A DNA stretch of 64,000 bases from Bacillus sp. BA3 (GTDB lineage: Bacteria > Bacillota > Bacilli > Bacillales > DSM-1321), in NCBI GenBank assembly GCA_002835675.1, contig PIZR01000004.1, positions 445,966-509,965 on the forward strand. The letters are read 5' to 3'. Shown here piece after piece: positions 43,100-52,931 of this stretch. A program made the position numbers and the translations under genes. Numbering within the stretch: position 1 is the first letter of the stretch; each line of letters opens with the position of its first letter. Under the pieces are notes generated by a model. It did no database searches. It saw only the letters and a program-made list of their open reading frames with translations, and was not told the origin of the DNA.

Positions 43100-43185
43100 A
43101 TTATAAAAAAAAACCGAATTTTATATTTTCAGAATCTTTACTCATTTTTTAATTATCTTTACTGCTTTTCCGCATCATATTTACT
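43100..43185. promoter_or_regulatory. Activator-type promoter 3, divergent control region (three TTTACT repeats)
   Basis: TTTACT at 43137-43142, 43158-43163 and 43180-43185 (21- and 22-bp steps). TATAAT on the minus strand at 43105-43100 is 37 nt from the proximal repeat, as in promoters 1 and 2. TTTCAGAATCTTTACTC here matches TTTCAGAATTTTTACTC in promoter 1. The third repeat may serve the plus-strand permease operon. Confidence 0.78.
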
Positions 43186-43233
43186 TCAATACCTTTTTTG
43201 AATAAATTGAATGAAAGAAAAGGAGGAAATCCA

Positions 43234-44136
43234 ATGAAGCCAGAGGTCGTCATCAATAATACCGAATTGAATGTAAAAGAAAGAAAAACTCCGAAACTAA
43301 GACACTGGAAAGCTTTTTATAAAAAATTCAAGCGAAATAAATTGGCATTGGTAGGCGGGTACATCGTACTTTTTTATATTTTATTGGCTATCTTTGCACC
43401 TTTGATCTCACCTCAGGATCCCTATGAAATTGATTTAGTCAACAAACTCCAGACTCCGTCAGCCGAACATTGGATGGGTACAGATGATAAGGGAAGGGAT
43501 ATTTTAAGCAGATTATTATATGGAACACGGCTTTCATTAACGGTTGGATTTGTCTCTGTATTCTTCGGGGCGTTCATTGGCATACTCCTCGGGTTAACAG
43601 CTGGTTATTACGGAAAATGGATCGATACCGTCATTATGAGGATTGTCGATGTTCTGCTGGCTTTCCCGGGAATACTGCTTGCACTTGCGATCATTAGTGC
43701 CCTTGGTCCAAGTTTAATCAATGTAATGGTAGCGGTCGGTGTCTTTTCCATACCGATGTTTGCCCGGATTGTACGAGGTTCCACATTGTCAGTCAGGAAG
43801 CTGGAATATATCGATGCCATTCGTGCATTGGGAGCAACTGACTTCACGATCATCTGCAAGCATATTTTTCCGAATATTCTATCTCCCGTCATCGTTCAAG
43901 CCACATTACGTCTGGCAACGGCAATTCTGTCGGCAGCCGGATTGTCATTCCTGGGACTGGGAGCCCAGCCGCCCTCACCAGAATGGGGCGCGATGCTGAG
44001 CAGCGGACGGGATTATTTGTTCAGTGCCCCCCACATCGCTTTGTTTCCGGGGATAGCGATATCAACACTGGTACTTGGTTTCAACATCTTCGGGGACGGA
44101 CTTAGAGATGCCCTGGATCCAAGAATGAAAAAATAG
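43234..44136 (+). CDS. ABC transporter permease, DppC/OppC-like
   Basis: The 300-aa permease starts at the ATG after AAGGAGG. N-terminal W-KAFYKKFKRNKLALVGG and the first helix are typical of OppC/DppC. HWMGTDDKGRDILSRLLYG is the conserved periplasmic segment, and AIRALGATDFTIICKHIFPN is the EAA loop. It is the first gene of the transporter operon and pairs with the next gene's product. Confidence 0.93.
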   Translation: MKPEVVINNTELNVKERKTPKLRHWKAFYKKFKRNKLALVGGYIVLFYILLAIFAPLISPQDPYEIDLVNKLQTPSAEHWMGTDDKGRDILSRLLYGTRLSLTVGFVSVFFGAFIGILLGLTAGYYGKWIDTVIMRIVDVLLAFPGILLALAIISALGPSLINVMVAVGVFSIPMFARIVRGSTLSVRKLEYIDAIRALGATDFTIICKHIFPNILSPVIVQATLRLATAILSAAGLSFLGLGAQPPSPEWGAMLSSGRDYLFSAPHIALFPGIAISTLVLGFNIFGDGLRDALDPRMKK

Positions 44137-44147
44137 GAGGAGAGAAA

Positions 44148-45068
44148 ATGTTCGTATTCATTATCCGACGGGTACTTCAAACGATACCGGTTTTACTGGG
44201 TGTAAGTCTTGTTGTTTTCCTCATCATGCAAATGGTCCCGGGAGACCCGGCAACACTGCTTGCAGGTGAAGGAGCGACTAAAGAAACGATTGAATCACTG
44301 CGTCATGAGCTTGGATTGGATCGTCCAATCCTCTATCAGTACGTTGACTATGTCCTTCATGCCGTTCAAGGTGACTTTGGAGAATCACTCCGCAGCAGCC
44401 GCCCTGTTTTGGACGAAATCATGGTCCGCTTGCCCATCACCCTTGAACTGGCACTTGCCAGCATTTTCATAACCGTTGTGCTTGGAATGATCGCAGGAAT
44501 CATCTCGGCTACCAAGCAATACTCGGCAGCTGACATTTCCATCATGATCGTTGCTTTATTGGGAATCTCGTTACCTAGTTTTTGGCTGGGCCTCATGCTT
44601 ATCTACTTCTTTTCCGTGAACCTTCATTTGTTTCCGGTTTCAGGTTGGGGAACTTTCAGCCACATGGTTCTCCCAGCCATAACCCTTGGGGCCGGCGGTG
44701 CGGCCATCGTTGCCAGGATGACCAGGTCGAGCATGCTTGAAGTCGTTCGCCAGGACTACATCCGGACCGCGAGAGCCAAGGGATTAAAAGAATATATCAT
44801 CATTTATAAACACGGCCTGAAAAATGCGCTTATCCCCGTCATTACCGTAGTTGGCCTCCAGTTCGGTGCACTCCTTGGCGGTACGGTATTGACGGAGTCC
44901 GTTTTTGCCATCAATGGACTTGGGAGATTGATAGTCGATGCAATCAGAACGAGGGATTTGCCGATGGTCCAAGGCGGGGTCCTCATCGCTTCCGTTATCT
45001 TCGTATTCATGAATTTAGCGGTGGATGTCCTCTATCGATACTTTAACAAAAGAATAGACTTGAACTAA
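44148..45068 (+). CDS. ABC transporter permease, DppB/OppB-like
   Basis: The 306-aa permease begins FIIRRVLQTIPVLLGVSLVV, and has MVPGDPATLLAGEGATKE, the family hallmark, and the EAA loop YIRTARAKGLKEYIIIYKHG. About six helices. GGAGGAG precedes the ATG. The gene order permease C then B is reversed with respect to many dpp operons. Confidence 0.93.
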   Translation: MFVFIIRRVLQTIPVLLGVSLVVFLIMQMVPGDPATLLAGEGATKETIESLRHELGLDRPILYQYVDYVLHAVQGDFGESLRSSRPVLDEIMVRLPITLELALASIFITVVLGMIAGIISATKQYSAADISIMIVALLGISLPSFWLGLMLIYFFSVNLHLFPVSGWGTFSHMVLPAITLGAGGAAIVARMTRSSMLEVVRQDYIRTARAKGLKEYIIIYKHGLKNALIPVITVVGLQFGALLGGTVLTESVFAINGLGRLIVDAIRTRDLPMVQGGVLIASVIFVFMNLAVDVLYRYFNKRIDLN

Positions 45069-45080
45069 GGAGGTATGATG

Positions 45081-46103
45081 ATGAAACAGGATGATGATAA
45101 AATACTGGAGGTAAAAAATCTGCAGACACACTTTTTCACTGATGAAGGAACGAGTAAGGCAGTCAATGGAATCAGTTTCTCCCTCAATAAAGGGGAAACG
45201 CTCGGAATCGTCGGAGAGTCGGGAAGCGGGAAAAGCATAACATCACTATCATTGTTAAGGCTCATTCCATCGCCACCCGGTAAGATTGCCGGTGGCAGCA
45301 TCCTTTTTAAAGGGGAGGATCTGCTTAGGAAGTCTGAAAAACAGATGCGGTCCATACGCGGTAATGAAATTTCGATGATATTTCAGGAGCCGATGACATC
45401 ACTGAATCCCGTATATACAGCGGGCGAGCAAATTGCAGAAGCGATCAGGCTCCATCAAAAGCTGGGAAAAAAGGAAGCATGGAATAAAGCGGTCGACATG
45501 CTTCGGCTCGTCGGGATCCCCTCACCTGAAAAAAGGGCAAAACAGGAGCCGCATGAGCTAAGCGGCGGAATGAGGCAAAGGGTCATGATTGCCATGGCAC
45601 TTGCCTGCCATCCTGAGGTTTTAATAGCGGATGAACCGACAACAGCACTGGATGTGACGATCCAAGCCCAAATTCTCGAACTGATCAAGACGCTGCAAAA
45701 GGATTTCGGGACGGCTGTCATTTTGATTACTCATGATTTGGGAGTCGTATACGAAACCTGTGATCGGGTTGCTGTCATGTACGCAGGGAAAATCGTTGAA
45801 TACACTTTGGCCAAGGAAATATTCACAAACCCAAAACATCCTTACACAATCGGTTTATTAAACTCCCTTCCGCGTCTTGACATGGACCAGGAAGAACTGA
45901 CTACAATTCCAGGGACCGTTCCAAGTCCTTACAACATGCCCAAGGGATGCAGCTTCGCTCCCCGCTGTGCACATGCGAAGAGCATTTGTGAACAAGCCGT
46001 ACCGGATCTCCAGGCTATCGGCCCAAGCACCGAGGTCAGCTGCTGGATGTTCACCCCCCAATGGGAGAAGGAATATGACGCTCAAGAGAAGGTAGGGGTT
46101 TAA
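45081..46103 (+). CDS. ABC transporter ATP-binding protein, DppD/OppD-like
   Basis: The 340-aa ATPase has Walker A GESGSGKS (about residues 44-51), signature LSGGMRQR, Walker [13 protein letters not shown] and the C-terminal oligopeptide domain with CSFAPRC, whose four Cys in this part suggest the usual Fe-S or metal site. Three consecutive ATG codons follow AAGGAGG; the third (45081) has the best spacing. The stop overlaps the start of the next ATPase. Confidence 0.93.
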   Translation: MKQDDDKILEVKNLQTHFFTDEGTSKAVNGISFSLNKGETLGIVGESGSGKSITSLSLLRLIPSPPGKIAGGSILFKGEDLLRKSEKQMRSIRGNEISMIFQEPMTSLNPVYTAGEQIAEAIRLHQKLGKKEAWNKAVDMLRLVGIPSPEKRAKQEPHELSGGMRQRVMIAMALACHPEVLIADEPTTALDVTIQAQILELIKTLQKDFGTAVILITHDLGVVYETCDRVAVMYAGKIVEYTLAKEIFTNPKHPYTIGLLNSLPRLDMDQEELTTIPGTVPSPYNMPKGCSFAPRCAHAKSICEQAVPDLQAIGPSTEVSCWMFTPQWEKEYDAQEKVGV

Positions 46104-47092
46104 TGATGGGTGTACCAGCTGCAGAGAAAAAGGTTCTGCTTAAAGTGAATCAATTAAAACAGTATTTTCCGATCAAGGGTGGATTTTTCGGAAGAACCAT
46201 CAATCATGTAAAAGCCGTTGATGACATTTCCTTCGATATCAAACAGGGTGAAACCTTAAGCATAGTCGGCGAATCCGGTTGCGGAAAATCGACTACCGGA
46301 AGGGCAATCCTTAGATTGGATGAACCGACAAGCGGGAGCATTCACTTTCAGGACAGGGATTTACTGAGTTTAGGAAAAAAAGAAATGAGGCGTACCAGGA
46401 AGGATCTGCAAGTTATTTTTCAAGATCCATTTGCCTCCCTTAACCCGAGACAGACTATCGGCCAAATTCTCGGAGAAGCTTTAGCGATACAAAATGTAGT
46501 CCCTAAAGAAAAACGAAAGAGCAGGATCGAAGAATTATTGGGACATGTAGGGCTGAGACCTGAATCCATGGCAAGATACCCGCATGAATTCAGCGGCGGC
46601 CAGAGACAGCGGATCGGAATTGCGCGGGCTCTGGCAGTGGATCCAAAATTGATCATATGTGACGAAGCAGTTTCTGCACTGGATGTCTCCATTCAAGCGC
46701 AAGTGCTGAATTTATTAAAATCCTTACAGCGCCAGTTCGACCTTACCTTTCTTTTCATATCACATGATTTAGGTGTGGTCAGACATATCTCGGATCGGGT
46801 GATGGTCATGTATCTCGGAAAGATAGTCGAGATAGCCGATAAAAAGTCCATTTTCGAACAGCCCCAGCATCCATATACAAGGGCATTGCTATCGGCCATC
46901 CCAGTACCGAATCCTGTGCATGAAAGAGAACGGATCCTATTGACGGGTGATGTCCCCTCACCCATAGACCCTCCAAACGGCTGCCGCTTCCATACACGGT
47001 GCCCTTTCGTACAGGATATCTGTAAAACACAGCTACCCGAACTGAAACAATCTGCACAAAATCATCAAGTCGCTTGTCACATTGTGTCATAA
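46103..47092 (+). CDS. ABC transporter ATP-binding protein, DppF/OppF-like
   Basis: The 329-aa ATPase has Walker [24 protein letters not shown], signature [15 protein letters not shown], Walker [13 protein letters not shown] and the C-terminal CRFHTRCPF. It forms the heterodimer with the preceding ATPase. The ATG overlaps the previous stop (TAATG), so the genes are translationally coupled. Confidence 0.93.
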   Translation: MMGVPAAEKKVLLKVNQLKQYFPIKGGFFGRTINHVKAVDDISFDIKQGETLSIVGESGCGKSTTGRAILRLDEPTSGSIHFQDRDLLSLGKKEMRRTRKDLQVIFQDPFASLNPRQTIGQILGEALAIQNVVPKEKRKSRIEELLGHVGLRPESMARYPHEFSGGQRQRIGIARALAVDPKLIICDEAVSALDVSIQAQVLNLLKSLQRQFDLTFLFISHDLGVVRHISDRVMVMYLGKIVEIADKKSIFEQPQHPYTRALLSAIPVPNPVHERERILLTGDVPSPIDPPNGCRFHTRCPFVQDICKTQLPELKQSAQNHQVACHIVS

Positions 47093-47180
47093 GCTGTAGA
47101 TTTCCGGAGGGGTCTTTAGTATGATACTAATAAACAGAATAATTCAAGTTATTTAAAAATATAACCAGCAGAGGTTCTCC

Positions 47181-47948
47181 ATGCTAAGTTACGAGGGATT
47201 CACCTTAATTATCATGCTCTTCATTTTAGCTCCCATCATGGGAGCTATCGCTCTTTTATTTCTATTCATATTCGAGAAAAGGATCGACCTTCTTGAAAAT
47301 AAAAACAAAGAGATCCGCCTGGAGCAAGCACTGCAAGAAGCACAATATAATAAATTGAACCAGCAAATCCAGCCACACTTTTTGTTTAATACACTAAATG
47401 TCATATTGGGCTTGGCCCGCCTGAACAGGACGGCTGAATTGATACGGGCCTTGGAGGCATTTTCGCAATTCCTGAAATTCAAATATAAAGCATCAGAACC
47501 ATTGATCCCCCTTTCCCAGGAAATTCAGTATACCCAGCATTATCTCGACATCCAGACCCTTCGCTTCGGTGATCGGCTCAAGATTGACATGGATTGCCCG
47601 GAACCATTAGCAATCGCACTTGTTCCCCCCTTCATTCTTCAGACATTGGTGGAGAATTCGTTTAAACACGGTTTGGAAAAAAAAGTGGGTGAAGCCCTGC
47701 TGCATATCCGGTTTTATCTGGAATCGCAGATGGTGTATCTGGAAGTGGCGGATAATGGGTTAATGGGAAAGGAACCATTCGTTACGGACGAAGGCGGCCA
47801 TGGCCTGGATAATATCCAAAAGCGCTTATATTTGTATTTCAATGATCGTGCACAATTGAATATAGCTTCTACTGATTCGGGAACTAAGGTAGAGGTATCA
47901 TGGCCACTGGTTTTTGATAAGAAATCGGAGGAGGCGGAGCCGGAATGA
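47181..47948 (+). CDS. LytS/YesM-type sensor histidine kinase without a large sensor domain
   Basis: The 255-aa product has one N-terminal transmembrane helix (LIIMLFILAPIMGAIALLFL), a coiled coil (KNKEIRLEQALQEAQYNKL), then the phospho-acceptor QIQPHFLFNTLNVI and the ATP-binding site PPFILQTLVENSFKHG with GGHGLDNIQKRL. An extracellular sensor domain is missing, so the signal may come through the transporter or the membrane. It overlaps the response regulator by 4 bp and lies next to the importer, as in the transporter-linked kinases of Bacillus. Confidence 0.9.
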   Translation: MLSYEGFTLIIMLFILAPIMGAIALLFLFIFEKRIDLLENKNKEIRLEQALQEAQYNKLNQQIQPHFLFNTLNVILGLARLNRTAELIRALEAFSQFLKFKYKASEPLIPLSQEIQYTQHYLDIQTLRFGDRLKIDMDCPEPLAIALVPPFILQTLVENSFKHGLEKKVGEALLHIRFYLESQMVYLEVADNGLMGKEPFVTDEGGHGLDNIQKRLYLYFNDRAQLNIASTDSGTKVEVSWPLVFDKKSEEAEPE

Positions 47949-48643
47949 ATGTACTATTAGTTGATGACGAACCATTGGTCCTTGAACAAATGGAATATAT
48001 GATTCAGTCCATATACCCTTTTTGGAAGTTTCATAAAGCGGCTGATGCCTGTCAGGCACTGACCCTCAACCAAAATCATAAAATCAACCTCGCTTTCCTT
48101 GATATTAACCTGCCGGGGCGATCGGGTCTTGAATTTGGTGAAGACCTAAGGGCATTAAACAAAGAGGTCGAAATCATCATGGTGACCGCGCATCAAAGTT
48201 TTGATTATGCCCAGCAATCCATCAGGATAGGCGTGGTTGATTATTTAACAAAACCTGTAATAGAAAGTGATTTGCATAAAGTCCTGGCCAAGTATGACAA
48301 AAGGGAATCTTCCCATAACTATTCAACCCTTATTCACCATTCGCTTTCATTCATTCATGAAAACTATGCCGAAAAACTCTCCCTTTCGGACATCGCCCGT
48401 GAAGTGCATACCAACCCGACTTATTTAAGCAGGAAATTCCATGAAGAAGTCGGCACTTCCTTTTCGGAATATTTAATGCACTATAGAATAAAGGCCGCAA
48501 AAAGGACCTTAACCAATAACACCAGCTGGAGCATATCAGACGTCGCTGAAAAATCGGGTTTCAATAGCCAGCATTATTTCAGCACTTTATTCCGGAAGAT
48601 AGAGGGAATCACGCCCAAGGAGTTCCGCGAGAAAGGAAAATGA
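47945..48643 (+). CDS. Response regulator with AraC-type DNA-binding domain
   Basis: The 232-aa product has a receiver domain at about 1-120 (LLVDDEPLVLEQM; phospho-Asp in AFLDINLPGRSG; VTAHQSFDYAQQSI; LTKPV) and an AraC double helix-turn-helix at about 130-230 (LSLSDIAREVHTNPTYLSRK and ISDVAEKSGFNSQHYFSTLF). Such YesN-like regulators bind direct repeats about one or two turns apart. The three TTTACT promoters in this island, with a 21-bp period, are the obvious candidates. Confidence 0.93.
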   Translation: MNVLLVDDEPLVLEQMEYMIQSIYPFWKFHKAADACQALTLNQNHKINLAFLDINLPGRSGLEFGEDLRALNKEVEIIMVTAHQSFDYAQQSIRIGVVDYLTKPVIESDLHKVLAKYDKRESSHNYSTLIHHSLSFIHENYAEKLSLSDIAREVHTNPTYLSRKFHEEVGTSFSEYLMHYRIKAAKRTLTNNTSWSISDVAEKSGFNSQHYFSTLFRKIEGITPKEFREKGK

Positions 48644-48646
48644 ACA

Positions 48647-49975
48647 TTGCGATCACGTACATTTCAAGAATACGTACAAGGCCCCATTCAAATCGGGATG
48701 GGTTTAGGGATCATCTCCCTCCTGGCACGCTGGGTGACAGGAACCACGATATTATCCTCCCCCGAATCGATGGTGAAGTATGGAGTTTTCGGAGGGATCG
48801 GATACGCCCTGATGGGAGCGATCGCCCTGTTCATGTTCAGCTTCATCGGGAAGAGGGCCCGGCAGGACTTCCCCATGGGCTTGACCATTGGGGACTATTT
48901 AAAAGCCCGGCTCAATCCCCTCGGATATTGGATATTGATCGTGATTCTGGTCATAACCAGCTTACACATTTTATTCATTCAGGGAATGGCTGCGTCCACC
49001 CTATGTCAGTTTCTTTTCGATACGCCACTCTATGTCGGGCTGTTCTTTTTTTTCGGTTTCTGTGTCCTTTATGCTGGATTCGGCGGGTTAAAGCTCATTC
49101 ATGGATTCGCAGCTTTTCAAGTCGTCTTCATGTTTGCCGCGGTTATATTAATTCCCTTATACTTTTTCGTCAAGGAAGGGATTCAGCCCGTTTATGATGG
49201 AATCCGTTTATACCATCCATACATGCTCGTAATCAATAAATATGATCTATGGAGTTTTCTTTTTGCAGGGCTTCTAGTCGGGTTCGGCCAGTTTTTCTTT
49301 GACCTGACATCATGGCAGCGATTATTCATGATAGAAATGAAAAAGGTTCGATTGACATTCTCTTTATCCGGCCTTATATGGATCATATTCCCGCTCTCCT
49401 TTTCATCCCTGTTCATCATGGTTATCTTTACGGGCGGCTTCACTGATATACACTCGATTCTGGCTGGATTGGCAAACAAAATAACGACACCATTCTTTTT
49501 CATCCTTTTTGTGCTCTGCGCTTTCAGTGCAATCACCTCAACATTCGGTGCCTGCCTGCATTCATTGGTAAGCCTGATCGTAGCCAATATTCTTGAACCA
49601 TTACAAACAAAAAAAAGCGACCAGCAAAAAATAAGGATGGCCTGCCTGCTTTCAATCTGTATTGGAGGATTGGTTTTCATTGCTACACTCTTCTATTCCC
49701 CCAACCTATTGGAGCTCTTATTTTACTCAGGCAACATATACTCGGCATTACTTGCACCAATCCTTGTTATCGTATTCAGCAAAGGGAAAGTCGCTGACTA
49801 CATACCGATAAGCGCGGTCCTGGCCATTGTCGCTTCATACATCATCCAGCCTTATGTAAGTGAATTCCAAAGCATATGGTTCAGCGGATTAGCTTCATTT
49901 ACGATCCTAGTGATTTGTATGATCCTTACGCTTATCAAGAACAAATGGATATCCGTGAAAACAAAACGGGATTGA
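48647..49975 (+). CDS. Sodium:solute symporter (SSS) family protein
   Basis: The 442-aa membrane protein has about 12-13 hydrophobic helices. GLLVGFGQFFFDLTSWQRLF is the SSS-type fifth/sixth helix motif, and the N-terminus has the family's unwound first helix. A TTG start at 48647 with AAAGGAA 8-10 nt upstream lies 3 bp after the response regulator stop. Substrates in the family include proline, pantothenate, urea and allantoate-like compounds. It may be a second importer for the island's substrate or product. Confidence 0.8.
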   Translation: MRSRTFQEYVQGPIQIGMGLGIISLLARWVTGTTILSSPESMVKYGVFGGIGYALMGAIALFMFSFIGKRARQDFPMGLTIGDYLKARLNPLGYWILIVILVITSLHILFIQGMAASTLCQFLFDTPLYVGLFFFFGFCVLYAGFGGLKLIHGFAAFQVVFMFAAVILIPLYFFVKEGIQPVYDGIRLYHPYMLVINKYDLWSFLFAGLLVGFGQFFFDLTSWQRLFMIEMKKVRLTFSLSGLIWIIFPLSFSSLFIMVIFTGGFTDIHSILAGLANKITTPFFFILFVLCAFSAITSTFGACLHSLVSLIVANILEPLQTKKSDQQKIRMACLLSICIGGLVFIATLFYSPNLLELLFYSGNIYSALLAPILVIVFSKGKVADYIPISAVLAIVASYIIQPYVSEFQSIWFSGLASFTILVICMILTLIKNKWISVKTKRD

Positions 49976-50059
49976 TTGCGAAGCTGCACGGCAAAGTGGT
50001 TACATAACAAACTATGTAATCTGATACACGTAAATCGATAAAAAAAGAAAGGTCGCCGA

Positions 50060-50200
50060 CAAGTCCCAACCCAATGTTGATTGGAACTCCTGTGGGAAAA
50101 ACGTGTCCAAGGGAGACCCCGCAGGCGCAAAGAGCGCCGAGGAGGCTTCCGGACCGCCCACGGAAAGCGAGTGCCTGGGGTGGAAATCAAAAAAGCAAAT
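50060..50200 (-). repeat. Dispersed intergenic repeat, inverted copy
   Basis: In reverse complement: TTGATTTCCACCCCAGGCAC, CTTTCCGTGGGCGGTCCGGA, GCCTCCTCGGCGCTCTTTGC, GCCTGCGGGGTCTCCCTTGG, TTTTTCCCACAGGAGTTCCA and ATCAACATT. It aligns end to end with the 22226-22346 copy, with GTTGATT-type ends on both sides. Confidence 0.85.
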
Positions 50201-50253
50201 CAGGTTCATCGCAAAATATACAAATCAAGTGCCCCTATCAATCACGTAAAAAC

Positions 50254-50841
50254 TTAGACTGCCACCTTTCTGAAATACCGATAAACCTTCTCTAGCTTTT
50301 GGGTTTGTTTCCCCTTTGGACTTTCCATATTTCCGAATTCAAAAAATTTCACTTTTTTGATTCCGACAAAATTGAATAGTGCTCTTTTCATCAATATTTT
50401 ATGCGCATCATTCAACCAGAGAAGCGGATACTTTGCAGGTCCCTTCATCGTGGACACACATACGACCGACTTTCCTTTCAGTAGGCCTTCCGGGAACAAT
50501 CCCTTTTTGTCCCTGTAGGCAAAATTCGCAGAAAATAATTGATCAATGTATCCCATCAGCATTGCTGGAGGCCTCCCCCACCAGATTGGATAGACAAAGA
50601 CAATCTGGTCGGCCCAGGTAATCTGATTTCTATATTTTTCAAGCTGAGGATCACGATGCATATCACGCCTTCGTTTATGCTCATTGAACTCCAAGATCGG
50701 ATTGAAGCCCTCATCATATAAATCCAAGACCTGAATCCCTTTTATGTTAGGGTTCTCCTTACTTCCTTTGACGACTTTTTCTAAAAAAGAATGGCTTAGG
50801 CTTTTATGATTAGGATATGTGTAGATGACCAGCATGTTCAT
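50254..50841 (-). CDS. NAD(P)H-dependent oxidoreductase (flavodoxin-fold quinone reductase type)
   Basis: The 195-aa product has the flavodoxin-like fold of the KefF/MdaB/YwrO group: VIYTYPNHKSLSHSFLEKVV (FMN phosphate loop), WADQIVFVYPIWWGRPPAML, and AYRDKKGLFPEG-LKGKSVV. It reduces quinones or nitro compounds using NAD(P)H and FMN. It is divergent from a MarR regulator, and two near-palindromic 14-bp sites lie between them. This arrangement fits a quinone- or electrophile-sensing MarR. Confidence 0.9.
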   Translation of the reverse strand: MNMLVIYTYPNHKSLSHSFLEKVVKGSKENPNIKGIQVLDLYDEGFNPILEFNEHKRRRDMHRDPQLEKYRNQITWADQIVFVYPIWWGRPPAMLMGYIDQLFSANFAYRDKKGLFPEGLLKGKSVVCVSTMKGPAKYPLLWLNDAHKILMKRALFNFVGIKKVKFFEFGNMESPKGKQTQKLEKVYRYFRKVAV

Positions 50842-50859
50842 GACGTACCCCCTATTTAC

Positions 50860-50912
50860 TTATCATTTGATAACAATAATATAACACCATCTTTTTTGTT
50901 GTCAAATGATAA
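50860..50912. promoter_or_regulatory. Candidate MarR operators
   Basis: TTATCATTTGATAA (50860-50873) and TTGTCAAATGATAA (50899-50912) are two related 14-bp inverted repeats 25 bp apart. The larger region is itself an inverted arrangement (TATCATTTGATAACA and TGTTGTCAAATGATA). Confidence 0.65.
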
Positions 50913-50961
50913 TTGTATTTTGATAATATTTTTGATATCTTCTCAGTAAGAGGTGAAAGTT

Positions 50962-51390
50962 ATGGACAAAAAAGCTCTTTTTGAAAAAATGGTCACATTT
51001 ACGACTTCCGTACATCAAGCCACACACGAATTGACACAAAACGCCAAATCCGATTCCATCACGCCGGTACAATATAAAATTCTTGAATATATAACCGTCA
51101 GTCAGCCTGTCACACCAAGTGAAATCAGTGACTGTCAGCATATCTCCATGCCTAACACGAGCCGTGAACTGAAAAAATTAAGCGAAAAGAATTTAATTGA
51201 AAAAATAAGTGATTCGGAAGATAGACGGAAACAATACATCCGCCTTTCCAAAGAGGGGGAAATGATGATGAACGAGGCTTTTGCAATCGTAGAATCCCGT
51301 TTCCAAAGCCGGTTGCAACATGCATCGAAGGAAGATTTAGCGGAAATTGACCGTGCCCTGGACATTCTTCAAACAAAACTTTTTTACTAA
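50962..51390 (+). CDS. MarR family transcriptional regulator
   Basis: The 142-aa product has the MarR winged helix: KILEYITVSQPVTPSEISDC, then ISMPNTSRELKKLSEKNLIE, and the wing EKISDSEDRRKQYIRLSKEG with the DxRxxx motif. The ATG at 50962 has AGAGGTG upstream; an earlier in-frame GTG lies in that ribosome site. Divergent from an NAD(P)H oxidoreductase, which it probably represses. Confidence 0.92.
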   Translation: MDKKALFEKMVTFTTSVHQATHELTQNAKSDSITPVQYKILEYITVSQPVTPSEISDCQHISMPNTSRELKKLSEKNLIEKISDSEDRRKQYIRLSKEGEMMMNEAFAIVESRFQSRLQHASKEDLAEIDRALDILQTKLFY

Positions 51391-51400
51391 TGAATACACA

Positions 51401-51453
51401 AAAAGGCTCCCGCAATTGAAGTTGACAAAGAATCGACTTCAATCGCGGGAGCT
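51401..51453 (-). terminator. Terminator of selO
   Basis: GCTCCCGC-ATTGAAGT and ACTTCAAT-GCGGGAGC pair with one mismatch; TTTTTG follows on the minus strand. The MarR gene ends 11 bp away, so this hairpin may serve both. Confidence 0.8.
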
Positions 51454-51473
51454 GCTTCATACATGTTTCATAA

Positions 51474-52931
51474 TCAGGTGCCGCAAAAAGTTCGGTAAGG
51501 TTTTGTTGACAAAGGCAGTGCGGCGTATTCAGCTTGTTCCTCGCAGTGTGCATAAGGATTTGCAAGAACATCCAACAGCCGTTCCATCACGCCGTAGTCC
51601 CCTTGCTCCACTGCCGCTTCCAAAGCTTCTTCCACCCGGTGGTTCCGTGGGATCACTGCAGGATTGCTGTTCTGCATCAACTGATTCGAAGATTCTTTCG
51701 ATTCCTTCTGCCTGCCCAGTCTCGCCTTCCAAAGCTCTTGCCACTGAGCGAATTCCGGTGTCCCGAAAAGGACCGTATCCTCCACTTTATCAAAGGTCAA
51801 GGCACGGAAGGTATTAGTATAGTCGGCACCATGCTTTTTCATCATACTGAGGATGCCATTAATAAGCGCTTCATCCTGAGTCTCTTCGTTGAATATCCCC
51901 AGTTTCGCCCTCATTCCCGCTAACCAATTAGAATGATACAGATCATTAAAAACGGAAATCTTATCTTGGGCCAAAGTAACGGCCTGATCTTGGTCATCAT
52001 GCAACAGCGGCAATAGGGATTCAGCGAATCGCGCAAGATTCCAACCTCCAATAACAGGTTGGTTACCATAGGCATAGCGGCCTTGTCTATCAATTGAACT
52101 GAATACCGTTGCAGGGTCATAGGCATCCATGAAGGCGCAAGGTCCATAATCGATGGTTTCCCCGCTAATCGTCATGTTGTCGGTGTTCATCACCCCATGA
52201 ATGAAGCCAACCAGCTGCCATTGGGCAATGAGCTCAGCCTGACGCTTGACCACTTCCTGCAGCAGCGAAAGATAACGGTTTTCATCGGATTCAATGTCTG
52301 GAAAATGACGCTTAATGGCATAGTCGGCAAGTGTCCGGAGTTCCTCGATCGTGCCCCATTTTGCAGCGAATTGAAAAGTGCCGACACGAAGATGACTCGA
52401 AGCCACACGAGTCATGATGGCACCAGGCAGCCCGGTTTCACGGATTACCGTTTCACCGGTCGTCACCACTGCCAGACTCCGGGTGGTAGGAATGCCGAGC
52501 CCGTGCATCGCCTCACTGATGATGTATTCGCGCAGCATCGGTCCAAGTGCAGCCCGGCCATCGCCCCCGCGGGAGTATGGCGTTCTTCCTGGACCCTTCA
52601 GCTGGATATCGACCCTCTCGCCTTCGGGCAAGACCTGTTCGCCAAGCAATATCGCCCGGCCGTCCCCTAACATGTTAAAATGACCGAATTGATGCCCAGC
52701 ATATGCTTGAGCAAGCGGCGAAGCACCTTCGGGAATCTCATTTCCCGCAAATACCGCCACACCATCTTCGCTTTGCAGCGACTTAACGTCCAAACCAAGA
52801 GAATCCGCCAAACGTTCATTTAGAATGATCAACTCCGGTGAATGTACAGGAGTCGGGTTCGTGCTCGTGAAAAACTTTTCCGGAAGACGCGCATAGCTAT
52901 TGTCTAAATTCCATCCTGTTTCATTAGTCAT
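51474..52931 (-). CDS. selO: SelO/YdiU family protein AMPylase
   Basis: The 485-aa product is a pseudokinase that transfers AMP to protein hydroxyl groups in redox homeostasis. Clear motifs are [80 protein letters not shown] and DYGPCAFMD. The C-terminus keeps the conserved Cys (YRTFCGT), which is Sec or Cys in the family. The ATG at 52931 (AAAGGAG upstream) gives the normal length; the extra 19 N-terminal codons of the frame are not supported. Confidence 0.95.
   Translation of the reverse strand: MTNETGWNLDNSYARLPEKFFTSTNPTPVHSPELIILNERLADSLGLDVKSLQSEDGVAVFAGNEIPEGASPLAQAYAGHQFGHFNMLGDGRAILLGEQVLPEGERVDIQLKGPGRTPYSRGGDGRAALGPMLREYIISEAMHGLGIPTTRSLAVVTTGETVIRETGLPGAIMTRVASSHLRVGTFQFAAKWGTIEELRTLADYAIKRHFPDIESDENRYLSLLQEVVKRQAELIAQWQLVGFIHGVMNTDNMTISGETIDYGPCAFMDAYDPATVFSSIDRQGRYAYGNQPVIGGWNLARFAESLLPLLHDDQDQAVTLAQDKISVFNDLYHSNWLAGMRAKLGIFNEETQDEALINGILSMMKKHGADYTNTFRALTFDKVEDTVLFGTPEFAQWQELWKARLGRQKESKESSNQLMQNSNPAVIPRNHRVEEALEAAVEQGDYGVMERLLDVLANPYAHCEEQAEYAALPLSTKPYRTFCGT

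Noticed and set aside
48640..49197. 185-codon plus-strand frame starting with ATG at 48640
   Set aside because: It is another frame of the SSS symporter, which has the hydrophobic, family-consistent translation.
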